Of a DNA stretch of 64,000 nucleotides, positions 1 through 9,560 are shown piece after piece. The stretch spans positions 806,001 to 870,000 of the forward strand of contig JACKHZ010000008.1 of NCBI GenBank assembly GCA_020638735.1, written 5' to 3'. A program made the translations under genes and the position numbers. Under the pieces are notes generated by a model. That model saw nothing but the letters and a program-made list of their open reading frames with translations, was not told the origin of the DNA and made no database searches. The stretch is from Planctomycetota bacterium. Its GTDB lineage: Bacteria > Planctomycetota > UBA1135 > UBA2386. Position 1 is the first letter of the stretch, and the number at the start of each line of letters is the position of its first letter.

Positions 1-2901
1 CCCGGCATCGTGCCGATCCACGAACTCGGCGTCGACGCCGAAGGCAGGCCGTTCTTCGCCATGAAGCTGGTGCGCGGCCGCGACCTCGGCGAGCTGCTGC
101 CGCTGGCCGCAATGGAGCGCGAAGGCTGGAGCCGGACGCGCGTACTGCACGTACTGCTGCGCGTCTGTGAGGCGATGGCCTACGCGCACGACAAGGGCGT
201 CGTGCACCGCGACCTCAAGCCGCAGAACGTCATGGTCGGCCGCTTCGGCGAGACCTACGTCATGGACTGGGGTCTGGCTCGAGTCGTCGGCCGCGGCGAC
301 GACGGCGAGGCCGTGCTCGACACCGTGCGGCGCGAGATCGAGCGCGAGGAGAGCGTCGACGACACGGACTCGCCGCTGCTGACGCGCTTCGGCGACGTCG
401 TCGGCACGCCCGCCTACATGGCGCCCGAGCAGGCCGACGGCGAAGCCGCGGTGGCCGCCACGGCGGTGGACGTCTACGCGATCGGCGCGATCGTCTACCA
501 CCTGCTCGCCGGCCACGCCCCCTACAGCGACGGCAGCCTCACCGCCCAGCAGATCGTCGACGCAGTGCGCCGCGGGCCGCCGCCGCCGCTGCCGTCGACG
601 GTCCCCGGCGCGCTGCGCGCGATCTGCAGCCGCGCGATGGCGCGTTCGCCGGCCGAGCGCTACCCGTCGGCGTTGGCGCTCGCCGACGACCTGCGCGCCT
701 GGCTCGAAGGCCGCGTCGTCTCCGCGCACCGCACCGGCAGCCTCGCCGAGCTGGGCAAGTGGATCGCCCGCAACCGCGCCCTGTCGATCAGCTCGCTGCT
801 GCTGCTGATCGCGCTGCTGGTCGGCGGCAGCGTCGCGACGCGGCTGTGGCTGGTCGCCGATCGCGCCCGGGTCGCCGCCGACGCCAACGCCGACCGACTC
901 GCGGTGGAGCTGCTGCACGGCACGTTCCGCAACGCCCGCCAGGCGGTGCGGCTCGACGACTCCGGTCGGTCGGCGACGACGCTGTGGCGGCTGCACGCCG
1001 AGGGCGCGATGCCGCGCGCGACGCATTGGGCGCTGGTGGAGAACACCATGCTCGACCCGGTGCTGCGCAGCCAGCCGTTCGAGGGCGGTCAGGCGATCGC
1101 GCGCTGCCCGCAGCGCGGCGCCGTGCTGGTGGCGGATCGGCACGGACTGCTGCACGAACGTTCTGCCGACGACCTCGGGCCGATGCGCGTGCTCGGTGAA
1201 GCCGGCGCCGCGATCGGCGCGCTGATGGTCGCGACCGACGGGACCTGGGCGGTGACCGGCAACGACGACGGCGAAGTGGTCGTCTGGGACCTCGAACGCG
1301 GCGCCGAGCGGCGACGCACCCGAGCCCACGACGCCCGTGTCACGGCTGCGGCACAGCGCAGCGGCGGCTTCGTCACCGGCGACGCCGACGGCCTGGTCCG
1401 CTGGTGGCCGACTCCGGACGCCGACCCCGTGCTGCTGATGCGCGCCGAATACGCGGTCTGGAAGCTGGAGTTCGACGAGCCGACGCAGGTGCTCGCGGTC
1501 GGCTGCGACCGCGGCCTCGTGGAGCTGCTGCAGGTCGGCGACGGCACCCGCCGCCAGGTGCGCTACGGCGCGCGCCCGATGGCGGCGCTGGCGTTCTCGA
1601 ACGACGGCGCGCTGCTGTGGGTCGGGACCGGCGAACGCATCGTCGCCGCCGAGGTCGCGACCGGCGGCATCGTGCGCCGGCTGCCGTCGCGCAACGGCAC
1701 CTGCCGCGACCTCGCGCAGCTCGACGACGGCACGTTCGCCGCCGGTGGCTGGTGGCGCATCGACCACCTGGCGGCAGACGGCGCGGAGCGCACCCCGTTC
1801 TCGCTGCAGGGCGTCCTGCGCTTCGCCGTCGACCCGGCCGGCAGCTCGATCGCGGTGGTCACCACCAGTTCGCTGTCGCTGGTCGACACGACGTCGCGCG
1901 ATCGGCGCCCGGTCGTCGGCAGCGGCGCGATCGCGCTCAGCGGCGACGGCCGCACCGCGTTCACCTGGCACGGCGGCCTCGCGGTGCTCGACGTGGAGAG
2001 CGGCGTCGAACGCACGCGGCTGCAGAGCATGCACGGCGGCTGGCTGCGCACCGACCCGACCGGTGCCCACCTCGCCGCGGCGCGCACCGCCAAGACCTGG
2101 CTGCTCGACGTCGCCGGCGACGAGGTGCTGGAGCTGCGCGGGGCCGACGACGTCGCCAACGACTGCATCGGCTTCTCGCCGGACGGCGCGGAGCTGGCCC
2201 TGATCGTCGGCGAGGACGCCGTCGAGCGCCGGCGCACGACCGACGGCGCGCTGCTGTGGCGACACCAGGTCGACGACGGCCCGCTGCAGAGCCTGGCATG
2301 GTCGCCGGACGGCAGTCGCCTGGTGGTGGTGTTCCGGGACGCGACCCGGGTGCTGATGGTCTCGATCGGCGACGGCGCCGTCGCCAACGTGGACTTCGGC
2401 ACCGGCGGCGAAGCGCAGCAGCGCATCACCGCCGCGGCGTTCGACGGCGACAGCCGCCAGCTGGCGGTCGGGACCTTCGACGGCGAACTGCTCATCCGCG
2501 ACCTGCGCACCGGTTCGACGCGCACCATCCGCGCCCCGAGCGGGTTGACCTGGGGGATCGCCTTCCACCCGACCGACCCGGGCCTGCTGATCAGCTCGAC
2601 CGGCGCCGGCGGGCTCGCGTTCTGGGACCTCGACTCCGGCGAGTGCTGCCTGCAGATGCTGAAGGACGTCGCGCCGATCGGTCAGCTGCAGCTGAGCCGC
2701 GACGGCCGCACGCTGTCGTGCTTCACGCAACGCGGGCCGTTGCTCGTCGACCTCGCATACCGCGAACGCCACCTCGCCGGCAACGTGGCCACCTCGCTCG
2801 AGCGGCTGCGCCGGGACGGGCCCGTCGACGAAGCGCGCGCCGCCGCGTTGTCCGCCTGGGCGCAGCAGGTGCTGACTCATCCGTGGCCGCGCTGGCGCTG
2901 A
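1..2901 (+). CDS. Ser/Thr protein kinase with WD40 C-terminus, 5' end cut
   Basis: Membrane-anchored Hanks-type Ser/Thr kinase. The frame is open to base 1, so the N-lobe with the P-loop and ATP-binding Lys lies outside the window. Visible are the catalytic loop HRDLKPQN (window codons 69-76), the metal-binding motif as DWG instead of DFG (codons 89-91) and the activation-segment end GTPAYMAPEQ near codon 135. A single hydrophobic segment spans about codons 260-285. The remaining ~670 residues are beta-rich with repeated W-D/D-L-x-S endings typical of WD40 propellers. The kinase domain should be cytoplasmic and the propeller on the other side of the membrane, as in other planctomycete WD40 kinases (family knowledge). 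Substrate unknown. It ends 51 bp before the ABC exporter genes. Confidence 0.9.
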   Translation, partial: PGIVPIHELGVDAEGRPFFAMKLVRGRDLGELLPLAAMEREGWSRTRVLHVLLRVCEAMAYAHDKGVVHRDLKPQNVMVGRFGETYVMDWGLARVVGRGDDGEAVLDTVRREIEREESVDDTDSPLLTRFGDVVGTPAYMAPEQADGEAAVAATAVDVYAIGAIVYHLLAGHAPYSDGSLTAQQIVDAVRRGPPPPLPSTVPGALRAICSRAMARSPAERYPSALALADDLRAWLEGRVVSAHRTGSLAELGKWIARNRALSISSLLLLIALLVGGSVATRLWLVADRARVAADANADRLAVELLHGTFRNARQAVRLDDSGRSATTLWRLHAEGAMPRATHWALVENTMLDPVLRSQPFEGGQAIARCPQRGAVLVADRHGLLHERSADDLGPMRVLGEAGAAIGALMVATDGTWAVTGNDDGEVVVWDLERGAERRRTRAHDARVTAAAQRSGGFVTGDADGLVRWWPTPDADPVLLMRAEYAVWKLEFDEPTQVLAVGCDRGLVELLQVGDGTRRQVRYGARPMAALAFSNDGALLWVGTGERIVAAEVATGGIVRRLPSRNGTCRDLAQLDDGTFAAGGWWRIDHLAADGAERTPFSLQGVLRFAVDPAGSSIAVVTTSSLSLVDTTSRDRRPVVGSGAIALSGDGRTAFTWHGGLAVLDVESGVERTRLQSMHGGWLRTDPTGAHLAAARTAKTWLLDVAGDEVLELRGADDVANDCIGFSPDGAELALIVGEDAVERRRTTDGALLWRHQVDDGPLQSLAWSPDGSRLVVVFRDATRVLMVSIGDGAVANVDFGTGGEAQQRITAAAFDGDSRQLAVGTFDGELLIRDLRTGSTRTIRAPSGLTWGIAFHPTDPGLLISSTGAGGLAFWDLDSGECCLQMLKDVAPIGQLQLSRDGRTLSCFTQRGPLLVDLAYRERHLAGNVATSLERLRRDGPVDEARAAALSAWAQQVLTHPWPRWR

Positions 2902-2952
2902 GACGACCGCGCGTTTGATTCGCCATCGCCGACGGACCATGCTGGGCCTCCC

Positions 2953-4743
2953 TTGCCCCGCCGCCCGCTGACCCGCTCGTTCCACCGGCCGCTGCGCCTG
3001 TTGCGCCGGCACTGGGTGCTGGTGACGATCGGCATGCTGCTGGTGCCGGTGCACGCCGGCGCCTCGCTGTGGATGCCGCGCCTGCTCGGCGAAGCGCTCG
3101 ACCAGCTGACGCACGGCGGCACGCGCGACGCCCTGGCCGCGACCTGCTGGGCCCTGCTGCTGCTCGCGGCGGTCGAGGGGCTGTCGCGCTTCGTCTCGCG
3201 CAAGACGCTGATCGACGCGTCGCGCAAGGTCGAGCAGCAGCTCAAGGACGACCTGACCGCGCACCTGATGCGGCTGCCGATCGCGTGGTTCGACCGCGCG
3301 CGCACCGGCGACATCCAGAGCCGCATGACCCAGGACGTCGAGCTGGTGCGCTTCGTCATGGGCCCGATCCTGCTGCACGGCGGCAGCACGCTGTGTCTGC
3401 TGCCGGCCGGCCTGACGCTGATGCTGACGATGAACGTGCCGGTCACGCTCGCCAGCCTCGGCGCGTTCGCGGCGCTGTTCGTCGCGATGAAGCTGCTGGT
3501 CCCCCGCCTGCACAAGTGGAGCAAGCGCTCGCAGGAGGCGATCGGCGAGGTGTCGCAGCGTGCGCAGGAGGACTTCGCCGGCGTGCGGGTCGTGCAGCAG
3601 TTCGACGCCGTGGACCGCGAGCGCGCGGCGATGGCGACCAAGAACCGCCGCTTCCTGCTCGCCAACCTGCGGCTGGTGCGCCTGCGTTCGACGATGCACG
3701 CGCTGTCGCACTCGACCAGCGGCGTGGTGATGCTCGGCGTGCTGCTGGTCGGCGGCCACGAGGTGATCGGCGGCGCGATCACGATCGGCGAGCTGTTCCA
3801 GTTCACCGGCTACCTCGGCCTGATGACCTTCCCGCTGGAGATCCTCGGCTGGACCATCGCCATGGTGCCGCGCTCGTACGCCGCGGCGACGCGCATCGAG
3901 GAGCTGTTCCAGGTCGAACCCGAACCGGCGGCCGGCGAGGCGCCGGCGCTTCGCTGTGACCTCGAGGCGCGCGGCCTGACGTTCACCTACCCGGGCGCCG
4001 ACCGCCCGTCGCTGCAGGACGTGTCGTTCACGCTCGCCGCGGGCCAGAAGCTCGGCCTGGTCGGCGCGGTCGGCAGCGGCAAGTCGACGCTGCTGGCGCT
4101 GCTGCTGCGCTACTACGAGCCGCCGCCGGGCACGTTGTTCGTCGACGGCCACGACGTGTTGACGATCGCGCCGACGGCGCTGCGACAGCTGTTCGCGCTG
4201 GCGCCGCAGGAGCCGTTCCTGTTCTCCGACACCGTCGCGCAGAACGTGCGATTCGCCGGCGATCCCGCCGCCGAGGCAGACGACGCGGCGCTGCAGCAGG
4301 CGGTCGCCGCGGCGGCGCTCGACCAGGACTTGCCGCAGCTGCGCGACGGGCTCCAGACGATCGTCGGCGAACGCGGCGTGACGCTGTCCGGCGGGCAGAA
4401 GCAGCGCGTGTCGCTGGCGCGCGCGCTGCTCAGCGACCGCCCGGGCCTGCTGCTCGACGACACGCTGTCGGCGGTCGATCCCGACACCGAGCGGCGCATC
4501 CTCGACGGCCTGCGCCGCGAGCGACGCGGCCGAACCGTGGTGGTCGCGTCGCACCGGCTCAGCGTCGTCGCCGACGCGGACCTGATCCTGGTGTTCGAAG
4601 CCGGCAAGGTGCGCGAGCACGGCGACCACCGCGCGCTGCTGCGCGAGGGCGGGCTCTACGCGACGGCGTGGCGTCGGCAGACCGAGGCGCGCGCCCTGGA
4701 GAGCCACGACGACGGCCACGCGACCGGCGAGGCAGCGCGATGA
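2953..4743 (+). CDS. ABC exporter half-transporter, MdlA-like, degenerate Walker B
   Basis: Half-transporter (596 aa) with an N-terminal six-helix ABC-exporter membrane domain (about residues 20-310) and a C-terminal nucleotide-binding domain. The NBD has Walker A GAVGSGKST, signature LSGGQKQR and Walker B LLLDDTLSAVD. The residue after the Walker B Asp is Asp where the catalytic Glu is expected, as in MdlA, LmrC and TM287, the non-catalytic partners of heterodimeric exporters. The only in-frame start after the previous stop is TTG at 2953. Its TGA overlaps the ATG of the next half-transporter (ATGA at 4740-4743), so the two are translationally coupled and should form one heterodimeric drug, peptide or lipid exporter. 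Substrate cannot be read from sequence. Confidence 0.9.
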   Translation: MPRRPLTRSFHRPLRLLRRHWVLVTIGMLLVPVHAGASLWMPRLLGEALDQLTHGGTRDALAATCWALLLLAAVEGLSRFVSRKTLIDASRKVEQQLKDDLTAHLMRLPIAWFDRARTGDIQSRMTQDVELVRFVMGPILLHGGSTLCLLPAGLTLMLTMNVPVTLASLGAFAALFVAMKLLVPRLHKWSKRSQEAIGEVSQRAQEDFAGVRVVQQFDAVDRERAAMATKNRRFLLANLRLVRLRSTMHALSHSTSGVVMLGVLLVGGHEVIGGAITIGELFQFTGYLGLMTFPLEILGWTIAMVPRSYAAATRIEELFQVEPEPAAGEAPALRCDLEARGLTFTYPGADRPSLQDVSFTLAAGQKLGLVGAVGSGKSTLLALLLRYYEPPPGTLFVDGHDVLTIAPTALRQLFALAPQEPFLFSDTVAQNVRFAGDPAAEADDAALQQAVAAAALDQDLPQLRDGLQTIVGERGVTLSGGQKQRVSLARALLSDRPGLLLDDTLSAVDPDTERRILDGLRRERRGRTVVVASHRLSVVADADLILVFEAGKVREHGDHRALLREGGLYATAWRRQTEARALESHDDGHATGEAAR

Positions 4744-6536
4744 GCGACCCCTACGCCGACGACCTGCAGGAGGGCCGCTTCCAGCTGGCCTTCGTCAAGC
4801 GGCTGTGGCCGTTCGTGCGCCCCTACCGGCGCGGCTTCGCCGCCTGCCTGCTGATCCTGCTGGTGTCGTTCGGTCTCGAGCTCGCCGGCCCGTGGCTCTT
4901 GCGCCACGCGATCGACGGGCCGATGCGCGACACCGACGGCGACACCGCCGCGCGGCAGCACACGCTGTGGGCCTACGGCCTCGGCTTCCTCGGCGCGACG
5001 GTCGGCGGCGCGCTGCTCGGCTACGTCTACGGCCTGCTGACGGCGTGGAACGGCCAGCGCGTGATCCGCGACGTGCGGCGCGTCCTGTTCGACCACCTGC
5101 TCGGCACCAGCCTCGCGTTCCACGAGCGCAACACCGCCGGCAAGCTGACGACGCGCGTCACCAGCGACGTCGAGAACCTCAACGAGCTGATCTCGACCGG
5201 CGTGCTGCAGTCGCTGTTCGACCTGCTGAAGATCTTCGGCGTGCTCGGCGTGCTGTTCTTCCTCGACGTCGAGCTGGCGCTGTTCACCGTCGCGACGCTG
5301 CCGGTCGTCGTCGTGCTCAGCGTGCTGTTCCGCAAGAACGCGCAGCGCGCGTACCGCGCCGTGCGCGGCCGGCTGGCGCTGCAGAACGCGTTCGGCACGG
5401 AGCTGATCGGCGGCGTGCGCACGACGCGCGCCTACGGCCGCGAGGCCGCGGTGGCGGCCAAGTACGCCGAGCGCAACGCGGCGACGACCGCGTCGTGGCT
5501 CGACACCGTGCTGCACTTCTCGGTGTTCTTCTCGCTGGTCGACTTCGCGCTGGGCGCGACCACGGTCGGCCTGCTGTGGTACGGCGGCACGGCGGTGCTC
5601 GACGGCGACATGGAGCCGGGGCAGTTCATCCAGTTCTGGCTCTACTTCAAGCTGCTGACCTCGCCGGTGCGCGAGCTCGGCGAGAAGTACAACGTGCTGC
5701 AGGCGGCGTTCGCCAGCTGCGAGCGCATCTTCGGGCTGCTCGGCGAGCCGCGCTTCCCGCCGGCGCTGGCGGCCGGCACGACGCCGAAGCCGAGCCCGCG
5801 CCGCGGCGTCGCCGAGCTCGAGTTCGACGCGGTGTCGTTCGCCTACGGCGACGGCCCGCCGGTGCTGCGCGAAGTCTCGTTCCGGGCGAAGCCGGGCGAC
5901 CACGTCGCGATCGTCGGCCCGACCGGCGCCGGCAAGACCACGCTGCTGTCACTGGTGTCGCGGCTGCGCGACGTGGTCGGCGGATCGGTGCGCGTCGACG
6001 GCGTCGACGTGCGCGAGCTCGACCTGTCGCAGCTGCGCCGCCGCGTCGCGGTGGTCGCGCAGGACCTGTTCCTGTTCACCGGCTCGGTGCTCGACAACGT
6101 GCGCCTGTTCGACCCGAAGGTGCCGGAGGCCAAGGTCTGGGCGGCGCTCGAGACGGTCGGCGCGGCCGACTTCGTGCGCGCGCTGCCGAACGGCATCCAG
6201 AGCGCGGTCGCCGAGCGCGGCGCGACCTTCAGCCAGGGCGAGCGGCAGCTGCTGGCGTTCGCCAGAGCGCTGGTCGTCGATCCCGACGTGCTGGTGCTCG
6301 ACGAGGCCACCGCCAGCATCGACAGCGAGTCCGAGGTGCGCCTGCAGCACGCGCTCGAGGTCGCGCTGCGCGGCCGCACCGCGCTGATCGTCGCCCACCG
6401 CTTGAGCACCGTGCGCGACGCCGACCAGATCCTGCTGCTCGACGGCGGCCGCATCGTCGAGCGCGGCACGCACGAGCAGCTGCTGCGGCAGAACGGCCGC
6501 TACGCGCGCATGGCGCGGCACGCCAAAGGCGACTGA
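4740..6536 (+). CDS. ABC exporter half-transporter, MdlB-like partner
   Basis: Second half-transporter (598 aa) of the heterodimer. The start is set to the ATG at 4740, inside the upstream stop codon; the frame is open further upstream but that stretch lies inside the first gene. The N-terminal membrane domain is about residues 20-330. The NBD has Walker A GPTGAGKTT, a non-canonical signature FSQGERQ (LSGGQ expected) and a canonical Walker B with catalytic Glu, LVLDEATASID. A normal Glu here with a weak signature, paired with the reverse in the partner, is the hallmark of MdlA/MdlB, LmrCD and BmrCD exporters: one active and one degenerate ATP site. The next gene is convergent, separated by a small hairpin. 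Confidence 0.92.
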   Translation: MSDPYADDLQEGRFQLAFVKRLWPFVRPYRRGFAACLLILLVSFGLELAGPWLLRHAIDGPMRDTDGDTAARQHTLWAYGLGFLGATVGGALLGYVYGLLTAWNGQRVIRDVRRVLFDHLLGTSLAFHERNTAGKLTTRVTSDVENLNELISTGVLQSLFDLLKIFGVLGVLFFLDVELALFTVATLPVVVVLSVLFRKNAQRAYRAVRGRLALQNAFGTELIGGVRTTRAYGREAAVAAKYAERNAATTASWLDTVLHFSVFFSLVDFALGATTVGLLWYGGTAVLDGDMEPGQFIQFWLYFKLLTSPVRELGEKYNVLQAAFASCERIFGLLGEPRFPPALAAGTTPKPSPRRGVAELEFDAVSFAYGDGPPVLREVSFRAKPGDHVAIVGPTGAGKTTLLSLVSRLRDVVGGSVRVDGVDVRELDLSQLRRRVAVVAQDLFLFTGSVLDNVRLFDPKVPEAKVWAALETVGAADFVRALPNGIQSAVAERGATFSQGERQLLAFARALVVDPDVLVLDEATASIDSESEVRLQHALEVALRGRTALIVAHRLSTVRDADQILLLDGGRIVERGTHEQLLRQNGRYARMARHAKGD

Positions 6537-6538
6537 TC

Positions 6539-6554
6539 CGGGGTTCCAACCCCG
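6539..6554. terminator. Small GC hairpin between convergent genes
   Basis: The arms CGGGGTT (6539-6545) and AACCCCG (6548-6554) are perfect reverse complements around CC. It lies in the 20-bp gap between the exporter stop and the convergent synthetase stop. No T-tract follows on either strand, so this is at best a weak or Rho-assisted bidirectional terminator. Confidence 0.35.
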
Positions 6555-6556
6555 CC

Positions 6557-8718
6557 TCAGAGCATCGCGCGCACGTCGACCGCGACGCAGCCGTGTTCGT
6601 AGGCGAACAGCGGGTTGACCTCGAGCTCGAGCACTTCGGGGTTGCTGCGCGCGCACTCGGCGAGCGCCAGCACGGCGTCGGCGAGCGCGTCGCGGTCGAC
6701 CGGCGGCGCGCCGCGGTGACCGCGCAACAGCCGCGCGCCCTTGATCTCGGACAGCATCGCCCGCACCTCGGCGCGCGTCACCGGCAGGAGCCGCATCGAC
6801 ACGTCCTTGAGCACCTCGACGGCGACACCGCCGAGGCCGACCACCAGCACGCCGCCGTACTGCGGGTCGCGCTTGTAGCCGACGATCAGCTCGACGACCG
6901 GCTTCGGCAGCATCGGCAGCACCAGCACCCCGCGCAGGTCCGGCTCCTCGCCGCGCGTCGCGCAGTAGCCGCGCACGCTCGCCTCGATCGACGCGAAGGT
7001 CTGGCGCGCGTCGGCGGTGCGCACGCCGAGCCGCACGCCGCCGGCGTCGGTCTTGTGCGAGACGGTGCCCGAGACGACCTTCAGCACCGCCGTGCCGCCG
7101 ATCTCGGCGACCGCTTGCTCGGCCTCCTCGGCGGTCTGACACAGCTTGCCGGGCACGATGCGCAGCCCGTAGCCGGCGACCAGCTCGCGCGCCTCGGTCT
7201 CGAGCAGCACCGTTCGCGCCTGGTCGCGCACCGCCGACAGCCCGGCCCACTTGTCGCGCGGCGCCGCCGGCGGCTGGCCGCGGCGTTCGCTGAGCAGCAC
7301 CCCGCGCTGGAAGCACGCCGCCGCGCAGCGGCACGCGACCTCGAGCGAACGCACCACCGGCACGCCGCCCTGACGCAGCACGTCGAGCGGCTCGCTCGGC
7401 GCGTCGGCGTAGAGGCTGTGCACCACCAGCGCGCGGTTGTGCTTGCGCGCGCACTCGACCAGCGCCTGCGCCGCGGCGACCTCGCGCGCCAGCAACTCGG
7501 CCGAGAAGCGCCGGTGGTAGCCGCCGAACAGGCCGACGACGAGCACCGTGCCGATCTGCTCGTCCTGCATCAGCACGTCGACGGCCTTGGCGAACACCAT
7601 CGGATCGGCGTCGGCGGCGCCGGCGAGATCGATCGGGTTGCTCGGCGGCTCTTCGAGCTCGAGTTCCTTCTGCAGCGCGGCGCCGCGCAATCGCCCGACA
7701 GCTCGCCGAGCCCGACCTGCAGGTGGTAGTGCAGCGCGTCGGTCGCCAGCGTGCCGTGGCCGCCGCCGTCGGTCAGCACCGCGACGCCGCGGTACGAGCC
7801 GCGCGCGGGCTGGCTGGCGAGGCTCTCGGCGACGTGCAGCAGCTCGTCGGAGCGCCGCACGAGGATCACGCCGCTCTGCTTGAGGCCGGCGCGGAACACC
7901 GGGAAGGAGCCCGCCAGGGCGCCGGTGTGCGAACGCGCCGCGGCCTTGCCGCGCACCGAGCGGCCGCCCTTGAGCAGGATCACGGGCTTCTTGGTGGTGA
8001 CCTCGGCGGCGGTCTCGAGGAACTTCTGGCCGCGCCGGAAGCCCTCGACGTAGAGCGCGATCGCCGCGGTGTTGGGTTCGTCGCCGAGCCAGTCGAGGTA
8101 CTCGTCGAAGCGCAGGTCGATCTCGTTGCCGACGCCGATCACCGTCGAGAAGCCGACCCGCGAGCGGCGCATCGACTCGATCATCAGCTGCAGCGAGACG
8201 TTGCCGGACTGCGACACCAGCGCGATGCGGCCGGCGGGCACGTCCTGCACGCCGATCAGGTTGAGCCCGCGGTGCGGGTTGAGGATGCCCGAGGTGTTGG
8301 GCCCGATGACGCGGATGCCGGTCTCGGCGACGACGCGCCGCAGCTGCCGCTCGAGCTCCTCGCCGTCGGGGCCGGCCTCGCCGAAGCCGAGCGCGACGAC
8401 GACCGCGCCGGCGATGCCGCGTTCGGCGCATTCGGCCAGCACCCGCGGCACGGTCGGGGCCGGCGTGCAGACCAGCGCGAGGTCGACGTCGCCTTCGATC
8501 GCCGCGATCGAGGTCGCGACCGGCAGGCCGCGGATCTCGCCGCCCTTCGGGTTGACCGGGTGGATGCCGCCGGCGAACGCCGCCTGCCGCAGCGCCGCGA
8601 TCGCCTGGTAGCCGCGCTTCTGCGGATCGGACGAGGCACCGACGATGGCGACGCCGCGCGGGCGGAAGATGCGATCGAGCGCCGTCGCCGGCGCCGTGCT
8701 CGGAGTGGGGCTATTCAC
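6557..8718 (-). pseudogene. Acetate/acyl-CoA ligase (NDP-forming), interrupted by a one-base frameshift
   Basis: Together the two frames encode a ~720-aa acyl-CoA synthetase (NDP-forming) of the AcdA-AcdB fusion type, converting acyl-CoA, ADP and Pi to acid, CoA and ATP or the reverse. Frame 1 starts at ATG 8718 and gives the Rossmann CoA-binding domain (VAIVGASSDP, INPVNPKGG-like) and succinyl-CoA-ligase-like core (SQSGNVS; His in KAAARSHTGALAGS). Near 7690 the reading moves by -1 into the frame that encodes NPIDLAGAADADP, a second core domain and the ATP-grasp domain (VLKVVSG, SHKTDAGGV). Frame 1 alone continues into nonsense and stops at 7570. Either one base has been lost (mutation or assembly error), or two polypeptides are made. 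Its start overlaps the end of the enoyl-CoA hydratase gene by 8 bp, so they form an operon. Confidence 0.8.
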
Positions 8719-9490
8719 CGGTGAATCGTGGCGGCCGCTTGTCGCGGAACGCGTCGAGGCCTTCTTGCCAGTCCTTGGTGCCCATGCAGGCGGCCAGCGC
8801 GTCGGCCTCCGCGGCCAACGCCCGTTCGAGGGTCCGCTCGCGCGCGGCGCGCAGCAGCTGCTTGGCGAAGGCCACCGAACGCGGCGCGGCGGCGCTGGCC
8901 TCCTCGGCCATGGTCGCGGCGCGCTCGGCGATCTCGCCGACCGGCGCGGCGACGTTGCAGAGCCCCCACGCCGCGGCGTCGGCGCCGGTGAAGAAGCGGC
9001 CGAGCAGCAGCAGCTCCTTCGCCTTGCTCATGCCGACGCGCTCGACCAGCGTGAAGGTCGTGCCGCCGCCGACGAAGGTGCCGAGCAGCAGCTCGGGGAA
9101 GCGCAGCTTCGCCGTCTCGGCGACGATCGTCAGGTCACAGGCCAGCGCCAGCTCGAGCCCGGCGCCGATCGCGTGGCCGTTGACGGCGCCGATCACCGGC
9201 TTGTCGCAGCGCATGATCGCCAGCGCGGCGTCCTGGCCGGCCTGCGCGTAGCGGCGCTTCGCCGCGTCGTCGGGCGCGCCTTCGCCGTGGTTCTTGAGGT
9301 CGGCGCCGACGCAGAACGCGCGACCCGCGCCGGTCAGCACCACCGCGCGCACCTGCGGGTCGTGCGAGGCCTGGTCGAGCGCCTGGATCAGCGCGGCGTA
9401 GAGGCCGGCGGTGACGGCGTTGAGGCGGTCCGGCCGATTCATCGTCAACGTCACGCAGGCGGCGGAGCGTTCGACGAGCAGCTCGGTCAT
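8711..9490 (-). CDS. Enoyl-CoA hydratase/isomerase (crotonase) family
   Basis: 259-aa crotonase-fold protein. The oxyanion-hole region is GRAFCVGADLK. The two catalytic glutamates are in place: E113 in GLELALACD and E133 in FPELLLG, 20 residues apart as in mitochondrial enoyl-CoA hydratase (E144/E164). This supports true hydratase chemistry, hydrating 2-enoyl-CoA in fatty-acid or amino-acid breakdown. It is cytoplasmic, with no signal peptide. ATG start at 9490. It is followed, with 8 bp overlap, by the acyl-CoA synthetase gene, consistent with a small acyl-CoA catabolic operon. The exact substrate is not resolved. Confidence 0.92.
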   Translation of the reverse strand: MTELLVERSAACVTLTMNRPDRLNAVTAGLYAALIQALDQASHDPQVRAVVLTGAGRAFCVGADLKNHGEGAPDDAAKRRYAQAGQDAALAIMRCDKPVIGAVNGHAIGAGLELALACDLTIVAETAKLRFPELLLGTFVGGGTTFTLVERVGMSKAKELLLLGRFFTGADAAAWGLCNVAAPVGEIAERAATMAEEASAAAPRSVAFAKQLLRAARERTLERALAAEADALAACMGTKDWQEGLDAFRDKRPPRFTGE

Positions 9491-9512
9491 GAACGGATCA
9501 TGTACCGGAGGG

Positions 9513-9532
9513 CGCGCGGGTCAACCCGCGCG
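9513..9532. terminator. Inverted repeat downstream of cytochrome c peroxidase gene
   Basis: CGCGCGGGT (9513-9521) and ACCCGCGCG (9524-9532) are perfect reverse complements with a 2-nt centre. It lies 28 bp past the stop of the minus-strand peroxidase gene and just before the hydratase start. No T-tract follows, so it is a weak terminator or merely a hairpin separating two transcription units. Confidence 0.35.
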
Positions 9533-9560
9533 GCGGTTCCTTGCCCCGATCGGGCGGCGC

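Noticed and set aside
4656..7729. Long overlapping open frames on both strands (for example 4805-7729 plus, 5949-7454 minus)
   Set aside because: Arg/Ala-rich translations without family motifs, lying antisense or out of frame to well-supported genes; expected at >70% GC.
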